From NCBI GenBank assembly GCA_900772845.1, contig CAAGSD010000096.1, forward strand, positions 1 to 22,126: a DNA stretch of 22,126 bases, in the 5' to 3' direction. Shown one piece after another: positions 14,195 to 22,126 of this stretch. Position 1 is the first letter of the stretch; the number at the start of each line of letters is the position of its first letter. Both the position numbers and the translations under genes were made by a program. Below the pieces are notes generated by a model. It was given only the letters and a program-made list of their open reading frames with translations, made no database searches and was not told where the DNA came from. The stretch is from Lachnospiraceae bacterium (lineage in GTDB: Bacteria; Bacillota; Clostridia; Lachnospirales; Lachnospiraceae).

Positions 14195-15601
14195 TTATTC
14201 CCTTCCATCCCAGCAGTAGGTGCACAGCTTCTCTCTGCCGATGCCCACAGACTCGATCATATCATCCAGTCGCTGGAATTGCAGAGTGGTGAATTTCAGC
14301 TGTTTGCAGATCCGTCCTACCATCTCCTCATATTCCTGAGTGTCGGGATCCACATAGTTCTTCAGATCTATTTCTCTGCCCTCCTGCTCGATCTCCTTGA
14401 TCACTCTGCGGGTGATCAGATCCATCTCAGAAGAGGATCTGGAGAAGTTCAGGTATTTGCATCCATATAACAGCGGCGGACAGGCAGGACGGATATGTAC
14501 TTCCCTTGCTCCGCTCTGATATAAGAATTCTGTGGTCTCTCTGAGCTGTGTCCCTCTGACGATGGAATCGTCGATCAGCAGCAGACTCTGATCCTGGATC
14601 AGATCATGTACCGGGATCAGTTTCATCTTTGCGATCAGATTTCTCTGGGTCTGGATCGTTGGCATAAAGGATCTGGGCCAGGTCGGTGTATACTTGATAA
14701 ACGGCCGGGAAAACGGGATTCCGGAACGGTTGGCATAGCCCACCGCATGAGCAGTACCGGAATCCGGCACACCCGCTACGATATCCGGCTTAACATTATC
14801 CCGTTCTGCCAGCTTAGCACCGCACTGGTAACGCATCTTCTCTACGCTGATGCCCTCATAGGATGAGGACGGATATCCGTAATATACCCACAGGAAGGTA
14901 CAGATCTTCATATCCTTGCCGGGCTGCACCAGGGTACGTACGCCCTCCGGAGTCACCACTGCGATCTCTCCCGGTCCCAGTTCTCTCACCGGCTGATATC
15001 CCAGATTCAGATAGGCAAAGCTTTCAAAGGATACGCAGTATGCGCCTTCCTTTTTGCCCACTGCCACCGGTGTACGGCCCATCTTATCTCTGGCCGCATA
15101 GATTCCCTTTGGTGTCATGATCAATAGCGTCATGGACCCATCAATGATCTCCTGTGCATACTGGATACCTTCCACCAGATTATCCTTCTGATTGACGATC
15201 GCCGCAACCAGCTCTGTGGCATTGATGTCTCCACCGCTCATTTCCAGAAAATGAGAATGTCCTTTGGAAAACAGATCCTTAATGATAGCATCGGTGTTAT
15301 TGATCTTACCCACTGTGGTAATGGCATAGGTGCCATGGTGGGAACGCACCATCAGCGGCTGGGGTTCAAAATCCGAGATACATCCGATACCCAGATTACC
15401 CCGCATCTCATTTACATCCTTGTCGAACTTTGTACGGAAAGGCGCATTCTCGATATTATGAATTGCTCTGTTGTAACCTTCCTCTTTGCTGTAGACTGCC
15501 ATACCGGCACGTCTGGTTCCCAGATGGGAATGATAATCTGTTCCGAAAAAAAGATCAAACACACAATCTTCCTTTGCTGCGACTCCAAAAAATCCACCCA
15601 T
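14195..15601 (-). CDS. PurF-like phosphoribosyltransferase lacking the glutaminase nucleophile
   Basis: 468 residues, alignable to the true PurF at 17417-18868. It starts MGGFFGVA, where PurF has a cysteine as mature residue 1 (CGVFG), so the glutaminase nucleophile is absent. Other glutamine-site motifs are changed: HVRYST is GCISDF and HNGNLINA is VGKINNTD. The PRPP loop LLIDDSIVRGTQ (about 341-352) is intact, and the four cysteines matching the Fe-S ligands of Bacillus-type PurF are present (234, 381, 460 and 463, the last two as CTYC). AGGAG lies seven bases before the ATG. It follows purB by 132 bases. It could be an ammonia-using amidotransferase, a regulator or partner of PurF, or an enzyme for another amine; the sequence does not decide. 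Confidence 0.85.
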   Translation of the reverse strand: MGGFFGVAAKEDCVFDLFFGTDYHSHLGTRRAGMAVYSKEEGYNRAIHNIENAPFRTKFDKDVNEMRGNLGIGCISDFEPQPLMVRSHHGTYAITTVGKINNTDAIIKDLFSKGHSHFLEMSGGDINATELVAAIVNQKDNLVEGIQYAQEIIDGSMTLLIMTPKGIYAARDKMGRTPVAVGKKEGAYCVSFESFAYLNLGYQPVRELGPGEIAVVTPEGVRTLVQPGKDMKICTFLWVYYGYPSSSYEGISVEKMRYQCGAKLAERDNVKPDIVAGVPDSGTAHAVGYANRSGIPFSRPFIKYTPTWPRSFMPTIQTQRNLIAKMKLIPVHDLIQDQSLLLIDDSIVRGTQLRETTEFLYQSGAREVHIRPACPPLLYGCKYLNFSRSSSEMDLITRRVIKEIEQEGREIDLKNYVDPDTQEYEEMVGRICKQLKFTTLQFQRLDDMIESVGIGREKLCTYCWDGRE

Positions 15602-15667
15602 GATTTGTCTCCTGCTCTTCTCGTATTCGATAACTGCTCCGTCATCGGTATTTTTCCACGCAGAAAA

Positions 15668-15708
15668 CCGTCATCGGCTATTTGTTATTGCAAACGGTCA
15701 AATGACGG
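15668..15708 (-). terminator. Hairpin between purB and the PurF-like gene
   Basis: CCGTCAT (15668-15674) pairs with ATGACGG (15702-15708). On the minus strand the stem is followed by TTTTC. CCGTCATCGG also recurs as a direct repeat (15639 and 15668). It could be a weak terminator or attenuator; the T run is short. Confidence 0.4.
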
Positions 15709-15733
15709 ATTTCCTACAGTAATCTCATCCTCT

Positions 15734-17191
15734 TTATACGTTAATCTCAGCCTTCACACCCAACAGCTCTTTATTTGCCTCCAGGATCGGATTGATCACA
15801 TTCCTCAGGAAAGCTTCCACCTGTTCCTTAGAACGTCCGATATATCTGGAAGGCTCCATGGATGCCTTCAGTTCCTCCAGTCCCATAGGGAATGCAGGGT
15901 CTGCAGCGATCAGCTCTAACAGATTATTCTCTTTTCCTTCTACCTTCACATTGCGTCCCGCTTCCATGGAAAGCTCACGGATACGCTCATGCAGTTCCTG
16001 ACGGTTGCCCCCCAGTTTCACAGCATCCATCATAATATTCTCAGTTGCCATAAAAGGAAGCTCGCTCATCATATGCTTCTCAATTACCTTCGGATATACC
16101 ACCAGACCGTCCACCACGTTCAGGCACAGATCCAGAATACCGTCGATGGCAAGGAATCCTTCGGGAATGGACAGTCTCTTATTTGCAGAGTCATCCAGAG
16201 TTCTCTCGAACCACTGGGTAGCGGAAGTGATCGCAGGATTCAGTGCATCCACCATCACATAACGGGACAGGGAAGCAATACGCTCACTTCTCATGGGGTT
16301 GCGCTTGTAAGCCATGGCAGAGGAACCGATCTGATTCTTCTCGAAGGGCTCTTCCACTTCTTTGAGATGCTGTAACAGACGGATATCGTTGCTCATCTTA
16401 TGAGCGGATGCCGCAATACCAGCCAGTACATTGGCTACTCTGGTATCTACTTTACGGGAATAGGTCTGTCCGGATACGGGATAGCACTCTTTGAAGCCCA
16501 TCTTGGCTGCGATCATGGGATCGATCTTGTCAATGGTCTCCTGATCTCCGTTGAACAGCTCCAGGAAAGAAGCCTGGGTTCCGGTAGTTCCCTTGGAGCC
16601 TAACAGCTTCATGGTATCCAGAACATGATCCAGATCCTCCAGATCCAGAGAAAACTCCTGCAGCCACAGTGTTGCTCTCTTGCCTACGGTCGTAGGCTGT
16701 GCAGGCTGAAAATGAGTAAATGCCAGAGTTGGCTGTGCCTTGTACTTATCAGCGAAATCAGCCAGCTCCTTCATGACATTGATCAGCTTTTTTCTGACTA
16801 ATTTCAATGCTTCGGTCATCACGATAATATCGGTGTTGTCACCCACATAGCAGGAGGTTGCACCCAGATGAATGATTCCGGCTGCCTTGGGGCACTGCTG
16901 TCCGTAAGCATAAACATGGCTCATAACGTCATGACGTACCAGTTTCTCACGCTCTTTTGCCACATCATAATTGATGTCCTCTGCGTGTGCCTTCAGCTCC
17001 TCGATCTGCTCATCTGTAATGACGGGCTTGCCGTCCTGGGACAGTCCCAGCTCTTTCTCCGTCTCTGCCAGTGCGATCCACAGCTTTCTCCATGTGCGGA
17101 ATTTCATATCCGGGGAGAAAATATACTGCATCTCCTTGCTTGCATAACGTTCGGATAACGGGCTCTGATATCTGTCTGTACCTGTACTCAT
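15734..17191 (-). CDS. purB: Adenylosuccinate lyase PurB
   Basis: 485 residues from the ATG at 17191 (MSTGTDRYQSPLSERYAS), with AGGAG eight bases upstream; an ATG 18 codons earlier has no ribosome site and would add a sequence that does not look like PurB. The enzyme removes fumarate from SAICAR and from adenylosuccinate, so it serves both IMP synthesis and the AMP branch. The fumarase/aspartase signature SSAMAYKRNPMRSERI is clear (about 293-308), and LGATSCYVGDNTD and FTHFQPAQPTTVGKRA are further conserved parts. It lies between purF (separated by a structured repeat) and the PurF-like gene. Confidence 0.95.
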   Translation of the reverse strand: MSTGTDRYQSPLSERYASKEMQYIFSPDMKFRTWRKLWIALAETEKELGLSQDGKPVITDEQIEELKAHAEDINYDVAKEREKLVRHDVMSHVYAYGQQCPKAAGIIHLGATSCYVGDNTDIIVMTEALKLVRKKLINVMKELADFADKYKAQPTLAFTHFQPAQPTTVGKRATLWLQEFSLDLEDLDHVLDTMKLLGSKGTTGTQASFLELFNGDQETIDKIDPMIAAKMGFKECYPVSGQTYSRKVDTRVANVLAGIAASAHKMSNDIRLLQHLKEVEEPFEKNQIGSSAMAYKRNPMRSERIASLSRYVMVDALNPAITSATQWFERTLDDSANKRLSIPEGFLAIDGILDLCLNVVDGLVVYPKVIEKHMMSELPFMATENIMMDAVKLGGNRQELHERIRELSMEAGRNVKVEGKENNLLELIAADPAFPMGLEELKASMEPSRYIGRSKEQVEAFLRNVINPILEANKELLGVKAEINV

Positions 17192-17222
17192 TTGTCTGCT
17201 CCTCTTTTTTATTATTATTGCA

Positions 17223-17410
17223 ACTATTCCAAACCCATACCACACATTCTCAAAACCGTATGTTACACATACTTTCCCGCTGCTTCGCAGCTAATTTTGT
17301 TCATGTGTGGTATGGTGACTCTATTCGAGTCACCTTGCGAATAAGAAAACTGCTACTTACATGCAAGCATGACGTATCAGTATTTCTTATTCTAAGGGTC
17401 TCTGAATAGT
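17223..17410 (-). repeat. Structured dispersed repeat, full copy B (188 bp)
   Basis: The ends are ACTATTC (17223-17229) and GAATAGT (17404-17410). Internal pairings are 17235-17247 with 17303-17315 (13 bp perfect), 17258-17263 with 17267-17272, 17279-17283 with 17287-17291, 17314-17321 with 17327-17334, 17339-17348 with 17383-17392 (10 bp), and ATGC/GCAT at 17361-17370. It has the same plan as copy A at 7435-7605, but most stems have different sequences. It starts six bases beyond the purF stop and fills the purF-purB gap. Confidence 0.75.
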
Positions 17411-17416
17411 CATCTT

Positions 17417-18868
17417 TTATTTGTCAAATTCTCCGCGGATATCTTCCGCAGGCGGTTCCATGGGATATTTTCCGGTAAAGCATCCCTTGCAGATGCCCAG
17501 ATCTCCGCCCACCAGTTCTTCCAGTCTCTCGATCTTCAGATAGTCCAGGCTATCTGTACCGATGATGTCACTGATCTCTTTGACGGAACGGTTATATGCG
17601 ATCAGCTGGTCTCTCGCCGGAACATCCGTGCCGAAATAGCAGGGCCACAGGAAAGGCGGGGAACTGACTCTCATATGTACCTCTTTGGCTCCGGCCTCCC
17701 GCAGCATTTTTACAATGCGGTCAGAGGTGGTACCGCGGACAATGGAATCATCGATCATGATGACACGCTTGCCCTCCACTGCTTCCCGGATAGGGTTCAG
17801 CTTGACCTGTACGCTGCTCTCTCTGCTCTTCTGCTTCGGCTTGATGAAGGTTCTGCCCACATAGGCATTTTTCACGAACCCCATGCCATAAGGGATCCCG
17901 GACTGCATGGAATATCCCATGGCAGCGCAGTTGCCGGATTCCGGTACCCCGATGACCAGATCCGCATCCACCGGAGAATCCATAGCCAGAAATTTTCCGG
18001 CCAGAATCCGGGAATCATATACGCTGACCCCATCAATAAAGCTGTCGGGTCTGGCGAAATAAATATACTCGAAAATACATCTTGCGGTATCCGCAGGCTT
18101 CAGTACATGAGTAGTATCGGATTCAATTCCCTTCTCCGGGGAGATGGTCACAATCTCGCCGGGTAACACATCCCGGACGAACTCGGCTCCTACCGTGTCC
18201 AGAGCGCAGGTCTCACTGGACAGAAAATAGGCATTGTCTCTTCTGCCGATACATAACGGTTTAAATCCATAAGGGTCTCTGGCGCCGATCAGCTTCCTCG
18301 GAGACATCACCACCAGGGAGTAGGCTCCCTTGATCTTCGTCATGGCTCTGCCTACCGCTTCCTCTACGGATTTGGAATTCAGACGTTCTCTGGCAATATG
18401 GTATGCAATGACTTCGGAATCAATGGTAGTCTGGAAAATAGCACCGGTATACTCCAGCTCTCTCCGAAGTTCCGGAGCATTGATCAGATTACCGTTATGT
18501 GCCAGTCCCAGAGTGCCTTTAACATAATTCAGTACCAGAGGCTGTGCATTTTCTCTGGTGGAACCACCCGCTGTAGAATAACGGACATGTCCCACACCGA
18601 TATCACCTTTTAACTTCTCCAGCTGCTCCGGTGTAAATGCCTCATTGACCAGTCCCATATCCTTGCTGCTTAAGACCTTCCCTTTGGGTCCGTTCGTATC
18701 GCTGACAGCGATACCGCAGCTTTCCTGTCCTCTGTGCTGCAATGCCAGAAGACCGTAATAGATCGTGGATGCCACGTCGTGTCCGTCAAAATCGTACACG
18801 CCGAAGACACCACATTCTTCCTTTAATTTGTCGTTATTTTCTGTCTGGATATAAATGTTGTCCGTCAC
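17417..18868 (-). CDS. purF: Amidophosphoribosyltransferase PurF
   Basis: 483 residues. It commits PRPP and glutamine to purine synthesis as phosphoribosylamine. There is an 18-residue propeptide ending KEE before Cys19, the nucleophile of the glutaminase domain (ECGVFG). Glutamine-site motifs are intact (HVRYST near 94-99, HNGNL near 124-128). The PRPP loop is VIMIDDSIVRGT (369-380). Cys264, Cys410, Cys460 and Cys463 match the four [4Fe-4S] ligands of Bacillus subtilis PurF, an oxygen-sensitive control device. The start is GTG at 18868 with AAGG nine bases upstream. It follows purC by 57 bases, so one transcript is likely. Confidence 0.95.
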   Translation of the reverse strand: MTDNIYIQTENNDKLKEECGVFGVYDFDGHDVASTIYYGLLALQHRGQESCGIAVSDTNGPKGKVLSSKDMGLVNEAFTPEQLEKLKGDIGVGHVRYSTAGGSTRENAQPLVLNYVKGTLGLAHNGNLINAPELRRELEYTGAIFQTTIDSEVIAYHIARERLNSKSVEEAVGRAMTKIKGAYSLVVMSPRKLIGARDPYGFKPLCIGRRDNAYFLSSETCALDTVGAEFVRDVLPGEIVTISPEKGIESDTTHVLKPADTARCIFEYIYFARPDSFIDGVSVYDSRILAGKFLAMDSPVDADLVIGVPESGNCAAMGYSMQSGIPYGMGFVKNAYVGRTFIKPKQKSRESSVQVKLNPIREAVEGKRVIMIDDSIVRGTTSDRIVKMLREAGAKEVHMRVSSPPFLWPCYFGTDVPARDQLIAYNRSVKEISDIIGTDSLDYLKIERLEELVGGDLGICKGCFTGKYPMEPPAEDIRGEFDK

Positions 18869-18925
18869 TTGTAAGCCTTACCTTTCCTGCCTGCCCCCGC
18901 AAAAAGGAATACCCAAAATTGTTAT

Positions 18926-19801
18926 TTACAGATCCTTTCCTGTCAGCATCTTGTATGCCTGAAGGTATTTGTCGATGGTCTTCTCCACGATCTCCTCCGG
19001 CAGCTTCCAGCCCTTTTCAGGGTTGGCTTTCAGCCAGTCACGGGCGAACTGTTTGTCAAAAGAGGGCTGACCATGTCCGGGCTCATAGCCATCTACCGGC
19101 CAGAAACGGGAGCTGTCGGGAGTCAGTACTTCATCTCCCAGAACCATGTTGCCGTTCTCATCCAGACCGAACTCGAACTTGGTATCTGCAATGATGATTC
19201 CTTTGGTCAATGCGTAATCCGCACACTTTTTATAAATAGCGATGGTATAGTCACGAAGCTTAGCCGCATATTCTGCGCCCTTGCCGGGGAAACGCTTCTC
19301 CAGATATTCCACACTCTGCTCGTAGGAGATATTCTCATCATGATCTCCGATCTCCGCCTTGGTGGAAGGGGTATAGATGGGCTCAGGAAGCTTATCTGCC
19401 TCCTTCAGACCTTCCGGAAGCTTGATGCCGCATACGGTACCGTTCTTCTTGTAGCTTTCCCAGCCGCTTCCGGTAATGTATCCACGAACAATGCACTCGA
19501 TGGGGAGCATGTTCAGCTTCTTGCACATCATGCTGTTGCCGTCGAATTTCGGCTGTCTGAAAAATTCAGGCATATCCTTAACATCAGCAGATACCATATG
19601 ATTGGGGATCACATCCTCAGTCATATCAAACCAGAATTTTGACATCTGGGTCAATACAGTTCCTTTCTTCGTTACTGTGTTGTCCAAGATCACATCAAAG
19701 CAGCTGATACGGTCAGTTGCCACCATGATCAGGGTATCTCCGTTGTCATAGATTTCACGAACTTTGCCTTCCTTGATCGGTTTCATTTCCTGTACGCTCA
19801 T
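18926..19801 (-). CDS. purC: SAICAR synthetase PurC
   Basis: 291 residues. It joins carboxyaminoimidazole ribotide to aspartate with ATP. The N-terminal KEGKVREIYDNGDTLIMVATDRISCFD covers the nucleotide-binding strands; LPIECIVRGYITGSGWESY (about 98-116) and IIADTKFEFGLD with LGDEVLTPDSSRFW (about 199-234) are the usual signatures. It is longer than the ~235-residue Bacillus form and resembles the ~290-residue type. GAGGA lies about nine bases before the ATG. It heads the purC-purF pair, downstream of the amino acid transporter genes; I see no convincing promoter in the gap. Confidence 0.95.
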   Translation of the reverse strand: MSVQEMKPIKEGKVREIYDNGDTLIMVATDRISCFDVILDNTVTKKGTVLTQMSKFWFDMTEDVIPNHMVSADVKDMPEFFRQPKFDGNSMMCKKLNMLPIECIVRGYITGSGWESYKKNGTVCGIKLPEGLKEADKLPEPIYTPSTKAEIGDHDENISYEQSVEYLEKRFPGKGAEYAAKLRDYTIAIYKKCADYALTKGIIIADTKFEFGLDENGNMVLGDEVLTPDSSRFWPVDGYEPGHGQPSFDKQFARDWLKANPEKGWKLPEEIVEKTIDKYLQAYKMLTGKDL

Positions 19802-19847
19802 ACCATCAGTCCTCGCATTCTTATGTTTTTCAGTCTTTTATTGAAAC

Positions 19848-19874
19848 AGGTGTGGGCAAGATACACCCACACCT
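19848..19874. terminator. Hairpin between the ABC ATPase gene and purC
   Basis: AGGTGTGGG (19848-19856) is the exact complement of 19866-19874, loop of nine. On the minus strand it is followed only by GTTTCAAT, so it is a weak intrinsic terminator at best, but it is well placed to separate the transporter operon from purC. Confidence 0.5.
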
Positions 19875-19913
19875 AATAGATAAACAGATTTGCGAAAAAA
19901 AATCAATATATTT

Positions 19914-20681
19914 TTACTGCAACTTTCCGATAAATTCCCGGACACGGGCATTTTCCGTTGTAAAAAGCGCTTCGGGCGAACCTTCCTCCACGATCACGCC
20001 CTGCTCCATAAAGATGATCCGGTCGGAAACTTCTCTGGCAAACTGCATCTCATGGGTCACGATGATCATGGTCATATGCTCACTGGCCAGCTGTCTGATC
20101 ACCTTCAAGACTTCCGCTGTCAGCTCCGGATCCAGCGCCGAAGTGGGTTCATCAAAAAACAGGATCTTCGGCTGCAATGCCAGAGCCCTGGCAATGGATA
20201 CTCTCTGCTGCTGTCCGCCGGACAACTGATAAGGATAGGCATCCGCCTTGTCCGACAATCCCAGCTGCGCTAAAAGCTTCTCTGCTCTCGCCACGGCTTC
20301 TGTGCGGCTGACCTTATCCACATGAACCGGCGCATCGATGATATTTTTCATCACCGTATAATGGGGAAAAAGGTTAAAATTCTGGAATACCAGCCCAAAA
20401 CATTTACGGATCTTATGTAGTTCCGCCTTCGATGCATATTCGCACTGTACTCTGCCGTTTTTATCTGTCTTTTCCTGTGCTGCCGTCTGTCCCAGATAGA
20501 TCAGTTCTCCGCCGTCCATCTTCTCTAACAGGGTCGCACAACGAAGCAATGTCGATTTGCCGGAACCGGAGGGTCCGATGATGGAGACCACTTCTCCCTC
20601 ATTGACCTTCAGGGAAATATCCTTTAATACCCCGTTGCCGTCAAAACTTTTTTTCACATGATTCATTTCCAAAAGGACCAT
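19914..20681 (-). CDS. Polar amino acid ABC transporter ATP-binding protein
   Basis: 255 residues. Walker A is GPSGSGKST (about 36-44), the Q-loop is FQNFNLF, the signature is LSGGQQQRVSIARAL (about 153-167), Walker B is ILFFDEPTSALD, and the switch histidine is in IIVTHE. The pattern is that of GlnQ/HisP-type ATPases. Between the Walker A and Q-loop there is an insertion of about 20 polar residues (AAQEKTDKNGRVQCEYAS region), longer than in GlnQ of Bacillus or E. coli. It starts 15 bases after the permease stop. AGGAG, 12 bases upstream, overlaps that stop codon. Confidence 0.93.
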   Translation of the reverse strand: MVLLEMNHVKKSFDGNGVLKDISLKVNEGEVVSIIGPSGSGKSTLLRCATLLEKMDGGELIYLGQTAAQEKTDKNGRVQCEYASKAELHKIRKCFGLVFQNFNLFPHYTVMKNIIDAPVHVDKVSRTEAVARAEKLLAQLGLSDKADAYPYQLSGGQQQRVSIARALALQPKILFFDEPTSALDPELTAEVLKVIRQLASEHMTMIIVTHEMQFAREVSDRIIFMEQGVIVEEGSPEALFTTENARVREFIGKLQ

Positions 20682-20696
20682 ATTCCCACACTGCTC

Positions 20697-21347
20697 CTAT
20701 CTGTAATAAGATGTCTTCTTCTCCAGGTACTCCATAAAGGATGCCACAACGAGATTGAAGATATAGTAGAATACACCTGCTGCCAACAGGGGAACCACAC
20801 TGGTCTGTGCCGCTCCGATCTGCTTTGCTACCGTGAACATTTCCGCAATGGAAATGGTAAATGCCATGGAGGTATCCTTGACCAGCGTAATGGTCTCATT
20901 GGTCACCGGCGGGAGAACCCGCTTCACCACCTGCGGCAGAATGATCTTCACAAAAGTCTGTGCCTTGCTGTAGCCCAGTACCTCTGCGGCTTCATACTGC
21001 CCTATCGGAATGGACTCAATTCCCGCACGGTAGATTTCCGCAAAATATGCCGCATAATTGATCACGAATGCCAGTATCACCGCAGGAAAACGATATCCCG
21101 TTCCCACCTGCATGCGGAATACATAAAAGGGTGCGAAATACACCACGATGATCTGTAACATCAGAGGGGTTCCTCTCATGATGGATATGTAAATTTTGGA
21201 AATAATGCGGATCACCTTACATCCCGACATTCTTCCGAAGGCTACGATCAGTCCCAGCGGAAGGGAAAACAAAAGCGTCAGCACAAATATTTCCACCGTT
21301 ATCAGAAAGCCCTCTGCCAGTTGGGCACTCATGGTCAGCAAACTCAT
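20697..21347 (-). CDS. Polar amino acid ABC transporter permease
   Basis: 216 residues with five hydrophobic helices. It carries the coupling-helix motif EAAEVLGYSKAQTFVKIILPQ (about 116-136) with the conserved EAA---G pattern, preceded by NYAAYFAEIYRAGIESIP, typical of the His/Glu/Gln/Arg/opine permease family. AGGAG sits ten bases before the ATG. It lies between the binding protein and ATPase genes, and the single permease presumably forms a homodimer. Confidence 0.93.
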   Translation of the reverse strand: MSLLTMSAQLAEGFLITVEIFVLTLLFSLPLGLIVAFGRMSGCKVIRIISKIYISIMRGTPLMLQIIVVYFAPFYVFRMQVGTGYRFPAVILAFVINYAAYFAEIYRAGIESIPIGQYEAAEVLGYSKAQTFVKIILPQVVKRVLPPVTNETITLVKDTSMAFTISIAEMFTVAKQIGAAQTSVVPLLAAGVFYYIFNLVVASFMEYLEKKTSYYR

Positions 21348-21377
21348 GAAATCTACTCCTTCATTATCCTTAGTTGA

Positions 21378-22126
21378 TTATTTACCAAGACATACACTGT
21401 CGGTCAGTCCCCATTTTTCAGCGATCTGTGTGAAAGTGCCGTCTGCTGCCATTTCATCCAGAGTCTTCTGTACCGTATCTCTCAACTCATCGTTGCCCTT
21501 CAGGAAGCCTACAGCATACTGTTCCACAGCCAGCTTGTTATCCTCGCCCTGCAGCATAACGAATTTTCCTGCTTCTCTCTGTGCGATCTGGTACTGTGCC
21601 ACACCGATATCGATGGCTACGGCATCTACTGCGCCCTGCTCCAGATCCATGAAAGCGGTATTGTAATCTGCATATTCGATCAGCTGGGAGAAGGAATCAC
21701 GCAGTGCAATGTTGTCTGCATTCTCTTCATCATTCAAGGCTGCCAGTGCAGAGGAATCCTTCTGTACCGCTACCACCTTGCCTGCCAGTTCTTCCTTGTT
21801 CTGTACACCGGAAGCAGATGCTACGACGAACACCTGGCTGTTATCCACATAGGGCTCGGTCCAGGTGTAAGCATCCTCTCTGCCGTTCATGGTGAAACCG
21901 TTCCAGATACAGTCAATAGCTCCGGAGGAAAGCTCCATATCCTTGGCATCCCAGTCGATGGGCTGCTTTACCAGCTCCCAGCCCTGTCTCTTACATACTT
22001 CCGCTGCCAGATCCAGGTCAAAGCCTACATATTCTCCATTGTCATCACGATATCCGTAAGGGGGAAATTCCGCATCAAAACCTACGGTAAATGTCTTATC
22101 AGATCCTTTAGAACCACAGCCGGTAA
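21378..22126 (-). CDS. Amino acid ABC transporter substrate-binding lipoprotein, N-terminus cut off
   Basis: 248 residues are visible; the frame stays open to the right edge, so only the signal peptide is missing. The first visible residues TGCGS are the end of a lipobox, so the mature protein would start at that cysteine and be lipid-anchored outside the membrane. The next part, TFTVGFDAEFPPYGYRDDNG, and then VGFDLDLAAEV are the classic start of bacterial extracellular solute-binding family 3 (PF00497). WNGFTMNGREDAYTWTEPY is the ligand-contacting segment. The ligand is probably a polar or charged amino acid; glutamine or cystine cannot be told apart here. An internal Met at 21938 is not the start. 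Confidence 0.92.
   Translation of the reverse strand, partial: TGCGSKGSDKTFTVGFDAEFPPYGYRDDNGEYVGFDLDLAAEVCKRQGWELVKQPIDWDAKDMELSSGAIDCIWNGFTMNGREDAYTWTEPYVDNSQVFVVASASGVQNKEELAGKVVAVQKDSSALAALNDEENADNIALRDSFSQLIEYADYNTAFMDLEQGAVDAVAIDIGVAQYQIAQREAGKFVMLQGEDNKLAVEQYAVGFLKGNDELRDTVQKTLDEMAADGTFTQIAEKWGLTDSVCLGK

Noticed and set aside
21378..21938. A complete short binding-protein gene starting at 21938
   Set aside because: The frame continues to the window edge and includes a lipobox cysteine and the family 3 N-terminal motif, so the internal Met is not the start.

Overview
The window looks like a Clostridia chromosome, most likely Lachnospiraceae. The reasons are a SCIFF ranthipeptide gene (scfA) with its radical-SAM maturase next to a single-chain SecDF, a TIGR04086-type membrane protein beside them, a PurF with a propeptide and four Fe-S cysteines accompanied by a glutaminase-dead PurF paralogue, strong AGGAGG ribosome sites, and a moderate G+C content by eye. 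I do not assign a genus. No rRNA, tRNA, CRISPR, prophage or transposase gene is visible; it reads as core chromosome whose intergenic regions are unusually rich in structured repeats.

Layout, left to right. 1-1461 (minus): a GT-C type membrane glycosyltransferase cut by the window edge, then a YitT-family membrane protein. 1548-1840: two nearly identical tandem units that look like small C-rich regulatory RNAs, each with an 11-bp-spaced direct repeat upstream, a 5' hairpin, a run of 7 or 9 C and an intrinsic terminator. 1858-8349 (minus; transcription order TIGR04086 protein, scfA, scfB, secDF, recJ): a ranthipeptide module joined to protein export and DNA repair genes. A 171-bp structured repeat and a hairpin lie between scfA and scfB. 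8403-10307 (plus): a sigma-A promoter, a CNNM/CorC-type transporter with a TTG start, a small two-helix membrane protein, a structured stretch and a strong hairpin terminator. 10407-10646: a 240-bp near-palindromic element. 10680-12386 (minus): a LysR regulator and a HAD hydrolase, separated by a minisatellite of 45-bp units. 12425-12528: a partial copy of the structured repeat. 12549-19801 (minus): purine synthesis genes, in transcription order purC, purF, (second full structured repeat), purB, purF-like, purA. 19914-22126 (minus): a polar amino acid ABC importer (binding lipoprotein cut by the edge, permease, ATPase).

How it fits together: PurF makes phosphoribosylamine from PRPP and glutamine, PurC makes SAICAR, PurB acts both on SAICAR and on adenylosuccinate, and PurA makes adenylosuccinate from IMP, so the cluster covers the entry step, two later steps and the AMP branch. 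The PurF-like protein keeps the PRPP site and Fe-S cysteines but has lost the glutaminase nucleophile and surrounding residues, so its job is open. The neighbouring amino acid importer could supply glutamine, but that is only a guess from position.

Most worth following: the twin putative sRNAs at 1548-1840; the dispersed structured repeat at 7435-7605 and 17223-17410, whose internal stems change sequence but keep pairing; and the glutaminase-dead PurF paralogue.
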